Shown: positions 9,584-19,318, counted from the first letter of the stretch. The stretch is 64,000 nucleotides of DNA from Pseudomonas massiliensis (GCF_000826105.1 NZ_CCYK01000005.1:310001-374000), one strand, 5' to 3'. The notes: generated by a model not told the origin, from the sequence alone. Program-made: numbers and translations.

Positions 9584-10342
9584 TCAGGAACCGCTTGCAG
9601 GGGTACCCGCGCCAGGCGCCGAGCTGGGGGCAGTGCTCTTGGCTGCCGCATTGGCGCGTGGTTTGCGTGGGGCACGCTTGGGCGCGGGCTGTGCGGCGCC
9701 TTCTTCGGCCTGCTCGACCGCCTTGGCCAGGACGGCCTTGCGCAGAGGCGGCTTGCGTGGTGTTGCTGCGGGCTTGGCCTGAGGGTCCAGAATGCTTGCC
9801 ACCGCACTTACCGGAGTCGTGGCCGCCTTGCGCGAAGTCGCTGGCTTGGCGGCAGCCCGAGCCGCGACTGGCTTGGCAACGTGCGGCTTGGCGCCGGCAG
9901 GCTTGCGCGAGGTCTTGACGCCTGGCGTTGCGCTAGCCGTACCGCGTTGATCCAAGGCCTTGCCGACCGCTTCGCGCACTTTGCCCACACCCTGTACCAG
10001 CGCCAGGCTGGCCTGGATGTCATCCTTGAGTTGGCCGATGTACTGACGGGTTTCACCCTGGCGCCGCTGGAGTTCGTCAAGGGCGCCTTCCAGGGCTTCC
10101 ACGCTGGCGCGCGCCTTGGCCTGTGCCTTGGCCTTGCCGGCACTGGCAGCCGCATCGATTCGCGCACGGTGCTTGTGAAGCTTGTCCTGCGCTTTCACAC
10201 GCTGCTTTTCCAGCTTGGCGAGCATTTTTTCGGCATCGGTCAGAGCCTGGGCACACGCTTGCTCGAAGTGATCGAGCAAGCTACCGGTCAATTGCTGAAG
10301 CAGGTGCAACGGTGTACTTACAGGCTTCTTTTTAGCCGACAT
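9584..10342 (-). CDS. algP: AlgP, histone H1-like regulatory protein
   Basis: A 252-residue two-part protein. The N-terminal half (MSAKKKPVSTPLHLLQQLTGSLLDHFEQAC and following) is a charged helical/coiled-coil segment of about 130 residues. The C-terminal half is a low-complexity tail rich in Lys, Ala and Pro (repeated AAKP, APRKPR-type units) like eukaryotic histone H1. In P. aeruginosa AlgP (AlgR3) promotes algD transcription and binds DNA through this tail. The tail here is shorter and less regular than the KPAA-repeat tail I recall for P. aeruginosa. The frame is open 20 codons upstream; MSAKKK is chosen as the start. Confidence 0.87.
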   Translation of the reverse strand: MSAKKKPVSTPLHLLQQLTGSLLDHFEQACAQALTDAEKMLAKLEKQRVKAQDKLHKHRARIDAAASAGKAKAQAKARASVEALEGALDELQRRQGETRQYIGQLKDDIQASLALVQGVGKVREAVGKALDQRGTASATPGVKTSRKPAGAKPHVAKPVAARAAAKPATSRKAATTPVSAVASILDPQAKPAATPRKPPLRKAVLAKAVEQAEEGAAQPAPKRAPRKPRANAAAKSTAPSSAPGAGTPASGS

Positions 10343-10503
10343 GATGGTCCTCCTCGCGGGTTGGTCTTTCATGTTATGCGAGAGCACCCTCGCCGTCAGC
10401 AAGCGCGGCGGTATTTTATATTCAGCGCCCTTGCTGGGACGCAGGTTTGAAAGCAGAGGGCATCACGGTGGATAATCCTCGCTTCCTCCAGGAGCCCATG
10501 CCC

Positions 10504-11163
10504 ATGCCGCGTCGCCTGTTGCTCTCGCTGTGCCTGCTATCGCCCCTTGCCCTGGCCCAGGACGCCGCACCTGCCGCTCATGAGCTTGGCTACAGCCTGG
10601 GCGCCAGCATTGGTGAACGCCTGCGTGAAGATGAGCCTGGACTGGATATCGAAGCGCTGATCGAAGGCCTGCGTCAGTCCTATCGGGGCCAGCCCCTGGC
10701 GCTGGATGAAGCCCGCATCCGGGCCATACTGGCGCAACACGAGGCTAGCGCCAGCGGCCAGGGCGCGAGCTCCAACGTGGAAGCAGCCCTGGCGGCCGAG
10801 CACCGGTTCATGGCCACCGAGCGAGCCAAATATGGTGTTCGGGAGCTACCTGGCGGGGTTCTCTACACTGAGCTTGGCCCTGGACAGGGAGAAAAGCCCT
10901 CGGCCAATTCAAGGGTGGAAGTCAGCTATGTGGGCCAGCTTCCCGACGGTACGGTATTCGACCAGAACGACCAACCCCAGTGGTTTCGCCTGGACAGTGT
11001 GATCGATGGCTGGAAGGTGGCCTTGCAACAGATGCCCAAGGGGGCCCGCTGGCGCGTGGTGGTTCCGTCGGACCAAGCCTACGGCGCCGATGGGGCCGGC
11101 GAACTCATCCCGCCTTACACTCCACTGGTGTTCGAGATCGAGCTGCGCGATTTCGCGGACTGA
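10504..11163 (+). CDS. FKBP-type peptidyl-prolyl isomerase, periplasmic
   Basis: A 219-residue secreted or periplasmic isomerase. MPRRLLLSLCLLSPLALAQ is a clear signal peptide. An N-terminal FkpA/Mip-like dimerisation domain follows (ELGYSLGASIGERLRED, LAEHRFMATERAKYGVRELPGGVLY), then a C-terminal FKBP domain (SRVEVSYVGQLPDGTVFDQND, VIDGWKVALQQMPKGARWRVVVPSDQAYG, IPPYTPLVFEIEL). Two ATGs occur (10498, 10504); AGGAG lies 3 bases before the first and 9 before the second, so the second is preferred. The gene lies between algP and algQ as in P. aeruginosa. Confidence 0.9.
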   Translation: MPRRLLLSLCLLSPLALAQDAAPAAHELGYSLGASIGERLREDEPGLDIEALIEGLRQSYRGQPLALDEARIRAILAQHEASASGQGASSNVEAALAAEHRFMATERAKYGVRELPGGVLYTELGPGQGEKPSANSRVEVSYVGQLPDGTVFDQNDQPQWFRLDSVIDGWKVALQQMPKGARWRVVVPSDQAYGADGAGELIPPYTPLVFEIELRDFAD

Positions 11164-11184
11164 CAATCAGGCGAGCGGGCCGCG

Positions 11185-11658
11185 TCAGACGACTTGCGCG
11201 GCTTCCTCACGATGGGCGGTATGCAACACTTCGATAAGGCAGTCTTCCAGTTCGAAACGCTCATGAAGAATGCCCCCGAGTTCCTTGAGCCGCGCCGAGA
11301 GGTCGGCGAAGTCCGAGCAGTCACCCTTGTCGCAATGATCGTTGAATTTCAGGCAGCCCTGGGTAAGCGCCTCGAGACGCGGGCAGATCTGCTCCGCCAG
11401 TTCCAGCCCACGGTCGTCGCCGAAGGCCTTGGCTTCCTGGGTCAGTTGCTCGTAGACACCGAAATGCCCCGCCGAGACGTAGTCCACCAGTAGGCCACAG
11501 AAATCCTGGAGCCCCGAGCGCCGTAACCGGCCTTCCTCGGAAGCCTCTTCGATCGCCGCGAAAGCAACGATAAGGCTCTGGCGGTCCTGCAGCCAGCGAT
11601 CGATGATCAGGTGAACCCCGCCCCAACGTTCCTGCGCATTCTGACAACTTTCCAGCAT
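11185..11658 (-). CDS. algQ: AlgQ, Rsd-family anti-sigma-70 factor
   Basis: A 157-residue helical-bundle protein, homologous to E. coli Rsd, which binds region 4 of sigma-70 and shifts RNA polymerase towards alternative sigma factors. Recognised from [45 protein letters not shown] and [13 protein letters not shown]. In P. aeruginosa it affects alginate, nucleotide pools and virulence traits. It is convergent with the FKBP gene (21-base gap) and transcribed in the same direction as the dsbH-hem block but separated from it by about 180 bases. Confidence 0.95.
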   Translation of the reverse strand: MLESCQNAQERWGGVHLIIDRWLQDRQSLIVAFAAIEEASEEGRLRRSGLQDFCGLLVDYVSAGHFGVYEQLTQEAKAFGDDRGLELAEQICPRLEALTQGCLKFNDHCDKGDCSDFADLSARLKELGGILHERFELEDCLIEVLHTAHREEAAQVV

Positions 11659-11838
11659 GGTCTGATCTTCCCTTGAGGTTCACGTTGAAGACGGAACGCA
11701 AACCAGCCAATGGCCAGTGAACTCGCACTTTACGTCCCATCCGGCGTAGCAAAGGGCCACGATCCGGTACGTTATTGCAGCCCTGCCGCGCGACATGGGC
11801 TTAGGGTGTTATACACGTGTTTACCTGAATGAGGGCGT

Positions 11839-12327
11839 TCAACGCTGAATAAGCTGACCCAGCGTAATCAGGCCTAAACCCGTGAACACCAGCAGGCTCC
11901 ATTCAGGCAGGCTCAGGCCCGACAGCGTCCAATTGATGGCGGCGCAACCGGGCGCTCCCGAGATGAACAGCTTGAGGGCCTGAAGCAGAGCCTCAGACTG
12001 GTGCGCATCGAAAAGGTTCGCCGTACACAGCGTGTCGCTCGCGGGTGATCGGGATTGCCACCAGAGCTGGCGAAGCGAAGCGGCGACACCCACGGCGATA
12101 GGTACCATGTTGAAGCTCGCGTAGACCCGACGACCTGATCGCTCAGGCTGGTGAAGCCACGCCGATGCGCAGACGAAAGCCACCGCGACCAGGCAGCCTT
12201 CCTGCAAGGCACGCAGGGAGCATGCCGGCAGGATTACCGTCCGAGTTAGATAGGCCGTCGCACCTAGTGCCAGCGAGGCCACAACGAACGCCAACACAAA
12301 CAGATGACGCGAACGGGCCATGGGCAT
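11839..12327 (-). CDS. dsbH: DsbH/DsbB-family disulfide-bond protein with altered CxxC motif
   Basis: A 162-residue inner-membrane protein of the DsbB family, which normally re-oxidises DsbA using quinone. Four helices are apparent. The second periplasmic loop has its two cysteines (Cys101 in DTLCTANLF, Cys128 in GAPGCAAINWTLSGLSLPEWSL). In the first loop the expected PCSLC motif reads PACSLRALQ: Cys36 is present, but the second cysteine is Arg39, encoded CGT (one base from TGT). The protein may therefore not transfer electrons to DsbA in the usual way. MPMARSRHLF is chosen as the start within a longer frame. It follows hemY in the same direction past a terminator. Confidence 0.82.
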   Translation of the reverse strand: MPMARSRHLFVLAFVVASLALGATAYLTRTVILPACSLRALQEGCLVAVAFVCASAWLHQPERSGRRVYASFNMVPIAVGVAASLRQLWWQSRSPASDTLCTANLFDAHQSEALLQALKLFISGAPGCAAINWTLSGLSLPEWSLLVFTGLGLITLGQLIQR

Positions 12328-12413
12328 GGACGATCCAGGTACGCGATAGACAGACAGCAACGGTAGTGGAAAGGCCAAAGCGCTTTCAAGGCAACGCAGG
12401 CAAGAAACAATCT

Positions 12414-12450
12414 GAAAAACGCCGCTGTGCAAAGGCTGACCAGCGGCGTT
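12414..12450 (-). terminator. Intrinsic terminator of the hemC-D-X-Y operon
   Basis: In the hemY direction a 10-bp stem (AACGCCGCTG / CAGCGGCGTT) with a 13-base loop, followed by a short T tract, starts 13 bases past the hemY stop. It separates hemY from dsbH. Confidence 0.8.
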
Positions 12451-12462
12451 GTGGGCGACTCT

Positions 12463-13698
12463 TCAGGCCCGCCCTGGCTCCGGCAGCGGCAAGGCCAGGA
12501 GACGCTCATCCAGCAAGCCGAGGCCCTCCTGGAACAACGCATTGCTGCGCGCCGTGTCTCCCAGCTGGGCCAACAGGCGCGCCAGTTCGGCACAGGCTTC
12601 GGGGTTGCGCTGGTACTTGAGGCTTGTTTCGAAATAGTCCCGTGCCTTGCCCCATAGCCGGTTCTGCAAACTGATGCGGCCCAGGGTCAGCAGCAACGCC
12701 GGATCTTGCGGATGCGCCTTGAGCAGCCCTTCGGCAAAAGCCAATGACTTGGCAGGTTCATGTCCCATCAGCAAGCCATACTGACGCGCCAGATGGCTAT
12801 CGTATTGCCGCTTAAGGGCTCCCCTGACTACTTCTTCAGCCTTGGCGGAGGCACCCAGCCGGCGTAGCCGCTCGGCATAGCTGAGCACCAGAGGCGCCTC
12901 TTGCCGCTGGCCGGCGCTGAGCTGTTGCCAGGCGCGGTCCAGCGCCTGCTCGTCGCCGCCCTCGCCTTCGAGTTCGCCCTGCAACAAGCGCTGCCCCACG
13001 GCTCGGGCCTCCAGGCTGGCGAGCTCCTCGCCGGTCATGACCTTGTGCTTGCGCAGTTCAGGCACCAAGCGGGTCAATTGCGACCATTGTTCTCGTTGCG
13101 CACAAAGACCGGCCAGTTGCCGCAGGACCTGACGATTGCCGGGGTAACGCTCGTGCATGACGCTGAGGGTCTCAAGCGCGCCGGCACCATCGCCCCGTTC
13201 TGCCTGAAATTGCGCATGACTCAGGGCAATGGCCAGCTCTGCCTTGGGCTGTCGCTCCAGGGCACGCTCGAGCAGGCGGTCACTTTCCTCGTGGAGCCCT
13301 TGCTCATTGGCGGCGCGGGCAGCACCCAGGTAGTAGAACAGAGGGTAACGCTCGCCTTCAGCGGCCAGCTTGAGGTGCTTATGGGCGCTGGCCCAACGCC
13401 CTTCGGCCAGGTCCACCTGCCCGCGCGCGATGGCGTCCTGCAGCCGGCGACGACGATTGCGGCCGGACCATGGGTTGACCAGCCGACCGGACGTCAGCAG
13501 AAGACGTGCCAGCCCGGCTAGCAGGAAGATGGCCAATGCCAGCGCCACCAGGGCGGCAAGCGTGGTCCAGAGTCCTGACTCATAGCGAAAGACGTGAGGA
13601 TAGTCGACCAATACATAGCCCGGGCTCAGCGAAACCCCCAGGCCGATCACCAAAGCCAGGGCGATGGTAAGGAACAGCCCCAAGTACAAGCGCTTCAT
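12463..13698 (-). CDS. hemY: HemY-like TPR membrane protein of the heme cluster
   Basis: A 411-residue protein with two N-terminal membrane helices (MKRLYLGLFLTIALALVIGL; SGLWTTLAALVALALAIFLL) and a cytoplasmic region of TPR-like helical repeats (HAQFQAERGDGAGALETLSV, RNLLWGKARDYFETSLKYQ-type units). This proteobacterial HemY is distinct from the Gram-positive protoporphyrinogen oxidase of the same name; its role in tetrapyrrole synthesis is not biochemically settled. It overlaps hemX by four bases (ATGA), so the two are translationally coupled. Confidence 0.92.
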   Translation of the reverse strand: MKRLYLGLFLTIALALVIGLGVSLSPGYVLVDYPHVFRYESGLWTTLAALVALALAIFLLAGLARLLLTSGRLVNPWSGRNRRRRLQDAIARGQVDLAEGRWASAHKHLKLAAEGERYPLFYYLGAARAANEQGLHEESDRLLERALERQPKAELAIALSHAQFQAERGDGAGALETLSVMHERYPGNRQVLRQLAGLCAQREQWSQLTRLVPELRKHKVMTGEELASLEARAVGQRLLQGELEGEGGDEQALDRAWQQLSAGQRQEAPLVLSYAERLRRLGASAKAEEVVRGALKRQYDSHLARQYGLLMGHEPAKSLAFAEGLLKAHPQDPALLLTLGRISLQNRLWGKARDYFETSLKYQRNPEACAELARLLAQLGDTARSNALFQEGLGLLDERLLALPLPEPGRA

Positions 13699-14903
13699 GG
13701 ATGCCGCTCCTGTTCCGCCGGAGCGCCATTTGCCTGATGGCGACGCGTGATATAGCCCTGGAGGGCCGACAGGCTCCCAGCCAGGTCGGGGGTTTGTACG
13801 GTCACACGGCTACCCGCCAGCTCGTTCAACCGGGCAAGCAGGGCCTGCGCCTGGGTATTGTCCTGATTGAAATCGGTAGTCAGTACGTCCCGAGCCTGAT
13901 CCAGCGCTTGCTTGAACACAGCCTGCTCACCGTTCAAGGCCGCCCACTGGGCCTGCTCCAGGGCCAAGCCGAGCGCCAGGCGCACCTGACCCAGGCTCTG
14001 CCCGGCCAGCAGCGGACGAACACTGGCGTCCGGGTTGAAATCAATGCGGAAGAAGCTGGATATGCGGGCCCACCACTGACGCCAGTGAAGCGTACTATCA
14101 TCGGCGGCCATGCCGGCGGCCACGCGATCGGCCTCGAACTGCGGCGCCAGTGCGGAAAGCTGCGTCGCCTGCTCACGCAAGGCAGCCAACTGAAGGAACA
14201 GGCCTGTACGATCCGGTTGCTCGGTAGCCTGCAATGCCGCCAGGCTGCGTGCCAGCTGTTCCCGCGCCGCGAAGGCGTTGGGGTCGTCCTGCTCACGTAG
14301 AATGTCATCGGCCCCCTGCAACAGGGCCCGAGCGCTGTTTATGTCCTGCAGGGCCGACAAGCGAAGACTTGCCAGGCGCACCAGGTGCTCGGCCTCGGCC
14401 AGGCGCCAGTCCTGCCGGCTGGCGCCCAGCACGGTTTCCAGGCGCTGCCCAAGCCGCTGCTGGTCGGCCTGGAGCTGAGCCAGCAAGCGCCGCCGTTCTT
14501 CCAGTTCGGTGGCGGGAGGCAACTGCGCAAGACGCTCATCCAGGGCTTGCGTCTGCTGCCCAAGGGTGCGATTGGCCGTGGCCAGTGTTTCGACCTGTGC
14601 GCCCTGCCGATGCTGGCTAGCGTCGAGCTGACGCAACTGCCAGGCGGCCCAGCCTCCTAAACCAAGCCCGCCCGCAGCGATCAGCAAGGCCAGCGCGGCA
14701 AGGCCGCGCCCAGCACGCGGCCGTTCCAGCGCCGAACGCGGTGGTGGATTGCCGGCCGATGGCTTGGCTGTTCCATTGGCGGGGGCAATCGGCGGCTCGA
14801 CTGCCGACTTACCCTGGGGAGCGCCGGCCGCGTCCTTTACCGGCGAGGTCGCCGGCTTGCGAACGGGCTCTTGCGGATCATGGGGCGGGACAGTATCGCT
14901 CAC
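13695..14903 (-). CDS. hemX: HemX, annotated uroporphyrinogen-III C-methyltransferase-like protein
   Basis: A 402-residue single-pass membrane protein: a disordered Pro/Ala-rich cytoplasmic N-terminus of about 65 residues, one membrane helix (LAALALLIAAGGLGLGGWAAW), a coiled coil (TLGQQTQALDERLAQL... RRRLLAQLQADQQRLGQRL) and a helical periplasmic domain (VRLASLRLSALQDINSARALLQGAD). Databases often call it a uroporphyrinogen methyltransferase, but no SAM-methyltransferase signature is visible; I consider that name unsafe. It lies 27 bases after hemD and overlaps hemY. Confidence 0.92.
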   Translation of the reverse strand: MSDTVPPHDPQEPVRKPATSPVKDAAGAPQGKSAVEPPIAPANGTAKPSAGNPPPRSALERPRAGRGLAALALLIAAGGLGLGGWAAWQLRQLDASQHRQGAQVETLATANRTLGQQTQALDERLAQLPPATELEERRRLLAQLQADQQRLGQRLETVLGASRQDWRLAEAEHLVRLASLRLSALQDINSARALLQGADDILREQDDPNAFAAREQLARSLAALQATEQPDRTGLFLQLAALREQATQLSALAPQFEADRVAAGMAADDSTLHWRQWWARISSFFRIDFNPDASVRPLLAGQSLGQVRLALGLALEQAQWAALNGEQAVFKQALDQARDVLTTDFNQDNTQAQALLARLNELAGSRVTVQTPDLAGSLSALQGYITRRHQANGAPAEQERHP

Positions 14904-14930
14904 GTAGTCTTCCTTTATTCAGAGCAGGGT

Positions 14931-15677
14931 TCACGGGCTGTGGACCGCCAACGCGGCAACCAGAGCGGCAGTGCTCGCACCTTCGCAATTGATCGGGCGA
15001 TGACAGCCGAGCCCGTGGGCCAGGCCCGCTACCCGCGCGCTGGGTACGAACAGCGGCATGGCAGCCAATGCCGGCCATGCACTGCCAGCGAGCCGGTGCA
15101 AATGTTCCAGCCCCTGACCACTGCTGACCACCACGCCATTCAAGCGTTCCGCTTGCAGCCGCTGGGCCACAGCGTTGGCAGCATAATCAGGAACGCCACG
15201 CCGGTACAGTTCGAGGTACCCCACCTGAGCGCCTCGCTCGCCAAGTTGATCTGCCAACCAGTCGCGCCCGCCTTCGCCGCGTATGATCAATATGCGCGGA
15301 CAAGGCCTGGCCAGGACAGCCGCCAGCGCAGGCAAGCGCAATAATGCCTCGCTGTCGTCACCCTGGGCTGAATAATGGGCATCGAGCCCCGCTTCACGCA
15401 GAACGGCGGCGGTCGCCGGGCCAACCGCGAACCACTGAAGCCCAACCCGCTGCTCGCGGGGCGGCAGACCTTGCAGGCACAACCGGGCGGCCGGCTTGCT
15501 GACCACGATCACCGCATCGAGTGCCTGCCAGGCCTGGACCCTCAATACAGGCAAAGGCGTCAATGGCCGGATTTCAAGCATTGGCATGAGGGCCCCGTAA
15601 TAGCCCTGCTCGGCCAAGGCCTCGGCCAGCGGACGGCCTTCAGCCGCCGGCCGGGTCAAGAGCAATCGCCAGGCCAT
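14931..15677 (-). CDS. hemD: Uroporphyrinogen-III synthase
   Basis: Cyclises hydroxymethylbilane with inversion of ring D to uroporphyrinogen III. 248 residues from [25 protein letters not shown], with the two-lobed fold landmarks (VIVVSKPAARL, FAVGPATAAVLREAG, ILIIRGEGGRDWLADQL, LNGVVVSSGQGLEHL). Its ATG overlaps the hemC stop by one base (TGATG), a typical coupling in this operon. Sequence divergence is normal for this family. A longer open frame extends over hemC and is not used. Confidence 0.95.
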   Translation of the reverse strand: MAWRLLLTRPAAEGRPLAEALAEQGYYGALMPMLEIRPLTPLPVLRVQAWQALDAVIVVSKPAARLCLQGLPPREQRVGLQWFAVGPATAAVLREAGLDAHYSAQGDDSEALLRLPALAAVLARPCPRILIIRGEGGRDWLADQLGERGAQVGYLELYRRGVPDYAANAVAQRLQAERLNGVVVSSGQGLEHLHRLAGSAWPALAAMPLFVPSARVAGLAHGLGCHRPINCEGASTAALVAALAVHSP

Positions 15678-16618
15678 CAGGCAGACGGCGCTTGGCCATA
15701 GACTTCGTCGAGGATCGCCTGAGCGCCTTGCTCGAGCAGCGTCTCGGCCACCTGCTGCCCCAGGGCTTCGGCGTGCTCCTGGGTGGCCCGAGCTTCGGCG
15801 CGCAACAGCAGGCTGCCATCTGGCCGCCCCACCAACCCACGCAGCCATAATTGATCACCTTCGATGATCGTGTAGGCGGCGATAGGCACCTGGCACCCTC
15901 CGTTGAGATGGCGGTTCATGGCCCGCTCGGCAATCACCCGTACTGCAGTAGGGCCATGGTGCAAAGGCGCAAGCAAGGCTTGCAGTTCGGCATCGTGGGT
16001 GCGGCATTCGATACCTACCGCGCCCTGGCCTCCGGCTGGCAGGCAGTCTTCAGTGGTCAGGCTGCCGCGGATGCGTGCTTCCAGGCCCAGCCGGATCAAG
16101 CCGGCGGCCGCGAGGATGATCGCGTCATAGTCGCCGGCGTCCAGCTTGGCCAGGCGGGTATTGACGTTGCCTCGCAGGAAGCGGATTTGCAGGTCGGGAC
16201 GCATCGCCAGCAGTTGAGCCTGCCGACGCAGGCTCGAGGTACCCACGACGCTGCCCTGGGGAAGCTCGTCGAGGCTGCCGAAATGATTGGACACAAAAGC
16301 GTCCCGAGGATCCTCGCGTTCGCAAATGCAATACAGGCCCAGCCCCTCGGGGAAATCCATGGGCACGTCTTTCATGGAGTGCACGGCGATGTCGGCTTCG
16401 TCTTCCAGCAGTGCTGTTTCGAGCTCCTTGACGAACAGGCCCTTGCCACCGATTTTCGCCAGGGGTGAATCGAGCAGCTTGTCGCCGCGGCTCACCATGG
16501 GTACCAGGCTGACCTGCAGCCCCGGATGGGCCTGTTCCAGGCGAGCCTTGACGAAGTTGGCCTGCCAGAGTGCCAGCGCGCTCTTGCGCGTGGCGATGCG
16601 AACCGTGCGAACGAACAT
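15677..16618 (-). CDS. hemC: Porphobilinogen deaminase (hydroxymethylbilane synthase)
   Basis: Polymerises four porphobilinogens to hydroxymethylbilane using a covalently bound dipyrromethane cofactor. About 313 residues. Signatures visible are [75 protein letters not shown] and the cofactor-binding Cys in [11 protein letters not shown]. The start at 16618 gives the usual six residues before RIATRK; an alternative ATG is three codons upstream. It is the first gene of the hem operon, 104 bases after algR on the same strand. Confidence 0.96.
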   Translation of the reverse strand: MFVRTVRIATRKSALALWQANFVKARLEQAHPGLQVSLVPMVSRGDKLLDSPLAKIGGKGLFVKELETALLEDEADIAVHSMKDVPMDFPEGLGLYCICEREDPRDAFVSNHFGSLDELPQGSVVGTSSLRRQAQLLAMRPDLQIRFLRGNVNTRLAKLDAGDYDAIILAAAGLIRLGLEARIRGSLTTEDCLPAGGQGAVGIECRTHDAELQALLAPLHHGPTAVRVIAERAMNRHLNGGCQVPIAAYTIIEGDQLWLRGLVGRPDGSLLLRAEARATQEHAEALGQQVAETLLEQGAQAILDEVYGQAPSA

Positions 16619-16722
16619 GTGGACCATTACCCAAGCCGAGAGACCGACGATGATACCAGCTCAGCCTGAGCTCCGGCCCACAGGGTACGCTATCGACCAG
16701 ATAGGCAAGGACCGGGCTGCGC

Positions 16723-17469
16723 CTACAGCTGCTGCATTTCCTTGCGCACACCTGCGACATGTCGACGGCTTACCGTCAGGGCATCTCCACTGAGCCCTTT
16801 CACGTACAGCTGGAAGTGGCCCAGCGGTGTGCGCTGCAAGCGCTCCATTCGCTCACGGGCCACCAGCGCGTTGCGATGGATGCGAACGAAGCGGTCGCCG
16901 AACTCATCTTCCAGCGCCTTGAGCGGTTCGTCCAACAGGACCTCGCCGTTCTCGTGGCGCAAGGTCACGTATTTATGGTCGGCGATGAAGTAGATCACCT
17001 GCTCCAGGGGAATCAGCTCGATGCCTTTGCGGGTACGCGCGCTGATATGGGTGCGGGGCCCGGCCCCATTGCTCGCCGCCGGCCGGGTCAAGGCGGCCAG
17101 GGTTGCCCGGTTGGGCCGCTCGGCTCGCTTGAGGGCGTCGGAAAGCTTGTCGGAACTCACGGGCTTGAGCAGGAAGCGCCCAAGGTTGTTTTCCACGGCG
17201 GTGGAGGCAAATTCCCCCTGGCCCGTACAAAAGACCACGGCTGGCGGTGCATCGCGCTCGCATAGGCGAGCGGCTACCTGCAAGCCATCGAGCCCGGGCA
17301 GGCGCATGTCCAGCAGCACCACGTCGGGCTTGAGGCTGTCGATCAGCGTCAGGGCTTCCTCGCCGCTACCGGCACCGGGCTCCAGGACGCTATACCCCTC
17401 GAGGTCGCTGACCATTCGGCTCAGTTTCTCGCGGGCCATGGGTTCGTCATCAACGATCAGGACATTCAT
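16723..17469 (-). CDS. algR: AlgR, LytTR-family response regulator
   Basis: A 248-residue two-domain regulator. The receiver domain is intact (DDEP at residues 7-10, phosphoacceptor Asp in VLLDMRLPG at about residue 54, conserved Lys in FLLKPVSS). The C-terminal LytTR DNA-binding domain has KGIELIPLEQVIYFIADHKYVTL and FVRIHRNALVA. In P. aeruginosa AlgR controls alginate, type IV pili and other virulence traits with the kinase FimS/AlgZ encoded just upstream. Here no kinase gene is present between algR and argH, so its partner must be elsewhere or absent. Confidence 0.96.
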   Translation of the reverse strand: MNVLIVDDEPMAREKLSRMVSDLEGYSVLEPGAGSGEEALTLIDSLKPDVVLLDMRLPGLDGLQVAARLCERDAPPAVVFCTGQGEFASTAVENNLGRFLLKPVSSDKLSDALKRAERPNRATLAALTRPAASNGAGPRTHISARTRKGIELIPLEQVIYFIADHKYVTLRHENGEVLLDEPLKALEDEFGDRFVRIHRNALVARERMERLQRTPLGHFQLYVKGLSGDALTVSRRHVAGVRKEMQQL

Positions 17470-17905
17470 AGAGTGCCGGATTCCTGCGTAAGTCTCGCGG
17501 ATAAATAGCGTAGACAGGTGAACTGACGGCCGTAGCGGCGTACCTCGCTGAGACTGGTGGCCGTATGGAAAAGTGCCCTAGACCACAGCGATCTGTCGCC
17601 CGGGCCTTTGCCTTCGGGCAATTCGGCCGAGTGACCACATACTGCCGCACAATGATCGAGACGCAATTGGACTCTCCCTTCGGTCACTTGCCTGGCTGGC
17701 CCAAGGCTGGACCACCGCGCACAGCCCTTGCCGCGCTAGCGGCTTCCCTTTCAACTGTAGACGTTCGCAGGCGGCACATTGCTCAATCGGCATCACGCCC
17801 GCCCATGCCCAGGCGCCCTTCATATCCAGGCCGCCAGCCCTGCCGGGCAGGTGCAACCCTGTTATGATGGACGCCATTTTTCCGTTCGAACCCAACGAGC
17901 CAGTC
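17470..17905. other. 436-base intergenic region between algR and argH without a recognisable gene
   Basis: The divergent promoter region for algR and argH. Short open frames in all directions lack homologous-looking content and none resembles a FimS/AlgZ histidine kinase (no HisKA_7TM or HATPase motif). A TATGAT at 17863-17868 is a possible -10 box for argH, with no convincing -35. I see no strong hairpin terminator. Confidence 0.6.
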
Positions 17906-19318
17906 ATGAGCACCGACAAGACCAACCAGTCCTGGGGCGGCCGCTTCAGCGAACCCGTCGACGCCTTCGTCGCCCGCTTCACCGCCTCGGTCACCTTCGA
18001 CCGTCGCCTGTACCGTCACGACATCATGGGGTCGATCGCCCACGCCACCATGCTGGCTCAGGTGGGAGTGCTGACCACGTCCGAGCGTGACGCCATCATC
18101 CAGGGGCTGGAGGCCATCCAGGGCGAGATCGAGGCCGGTGACTTCGACTGGCGCGTGGACCTGGAAGACGTGCACATGAACATCGAGGCTCGGCTTACCG
18201 ACCGCATCGGTGTGACCGGCAAGAAGCTGCACACCGGGCGCAGCCGCAACGACCAGGTAGCCACGGACATCCGCCTGTGGCTGCGTGACGAGATCGATAC
18301 CATCCTGGGCGAGATCACCCGTTTGCAGAAGGGGTTGCTGGAGGTGGCCGAGCGCGAAGCCGGCACCATCATGCCGGGCTTCACTCATCTGCAAACCGCG
18401 CAGCCGGTGACCTTCGGGCATCACCTTCTGGCCTGGTTCGAAATGCTCAGCCGTGACCATGAACGCCTGGTGGACTGCCGCAAGCGCACCAACCGCATGC
18501 CGTTGGGCAGCGCCGCGCTGGCAGGCACCACCTACCCCATCGACCGGGAAATCACCTGTCGGCTGCTGGGATTCGAAGCCGTGGGCGGCAACTCCCTGGA
18601 CGGCGTATCGGATCGGGACTTCGCCATCGAGTTCTGCGCCGCCGCCAGCCTGGCCATGATGCACCTGTCCCGCTTCTCCGAGGAACTGGTGCTCTGGACC
18701 AGCGCCCAGTTCCAGTTCATCGACCTGCCGGATCGCTTCTGCACGGGCAGCTCCATCATGCCGCAGAAGAAAAACCCGGACGTGCCCGAGCTGGTCAGAG
18801 GCAAGAGCGGCCGCGTGTTCGGTGCCCTTACTGGCCTGCTGACCTTGATGAAAGGTCAGCCCCTGGCTTACAACAAGGACAACCAGGAAGACAAGGAACC
18901 CCTGTTCGACGCGGCCGATACCTTGCGCGACTCCCTACGGGCCTTCGCCGACATGATCCCGGCCATCAAGCCGCGCCATCAGGTGATGCGCGAAGCGGCC
19001 CTGCGCGGTTTTTCCACTGCCACGGACCTGGCCGACTACCTGGTACGCCGGGGGCTGCCTTTCCGTGACTGCCACGAAATCGTTGGCCACGCGGTGAAAC
19101 ATGGGGTGGAGACCGGCAAGGACCTGGCCGAGATGAGCCTGGATGAACTACGTCGCTTCAGCGACCAGATCGACGCCGACGTATTCGAGGTATTGACCCT
19201 CGAAGGCTCGGTCAACGCCCGGGATCATATCGGCGGTACCGCCCCGGCTCAGGTCCAGGCCGCGGTTATTCGGGGCCAGGCGCTGCTGGCCCAACGCCGG
19301 GGAGCGGATCATGAGTGA
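17906..19318 (+). CDS. argH: Argininosuccinate lyase
   Basis: Final step of arginine synthesis: cleaves argininosuccinate to arginine and fumarate. 470 residues from [21 protein letters not shown]; the frame is open 14 codons upstream. Family landmarks are [44 protein letters not shown] with the catalytic-type histidine, and the flexible signature loop [12 protein letters not shown]. It starts a cluster with two small genes; the next ATG overlaps its last codons by 8 bases. Confidence 0.97.
   Translation: MSTDKTNQSWGGRFSEPVDAFVARFTASVTFDRRLYRHDIMGSIAHATMLAQVGVLTTSERDAIIQGLEAIQGEIEAGDFDWRVDLEDVHMNIEARLTDRIGVTGKKLHTGRSRNDQVATDIRLWLRDEIDTILGEITRLQKGLLEVAEREAGTIMPGFTHLQTAQPVTFGHHLLAWFEMLSRDHERLVDCRKRTNRMPLGSAALAGTTYPIDREITCRLLGFEAVGGNSLDGVSDRDFAIEFCAAASLAMMHLSRFSEELVLWTSAQFQFIDLPDRFCTGSSIMPQKKNPDVPELVRGKSGRVFGALTGLLTLMKGQPLAYNKDNQEDKEPLFDAADTLRDSLRAFADMIPAIKPRHQVMREAALRGFSTATDLADYLVRRGLPFRDCHEIVGHAVKHGVETGKDLAEMSLDELRRFSDQIDADVFEVLTLEGSVNARDHIGGTAPAQVQAAVIRGQALLAQRRGADHE

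Noticed and set aside
13695..14903. Uroporphyrinogen-III methyltransferase function for HemX
   Set aside because: No SAM-methyltransferase motif; the name is historical.
17466..17994. Short frames in the algR-argH gap
   Set aside because: Looked for a fimS/algZ remnant; no kinase motif or hydrophobic N-terminus found.
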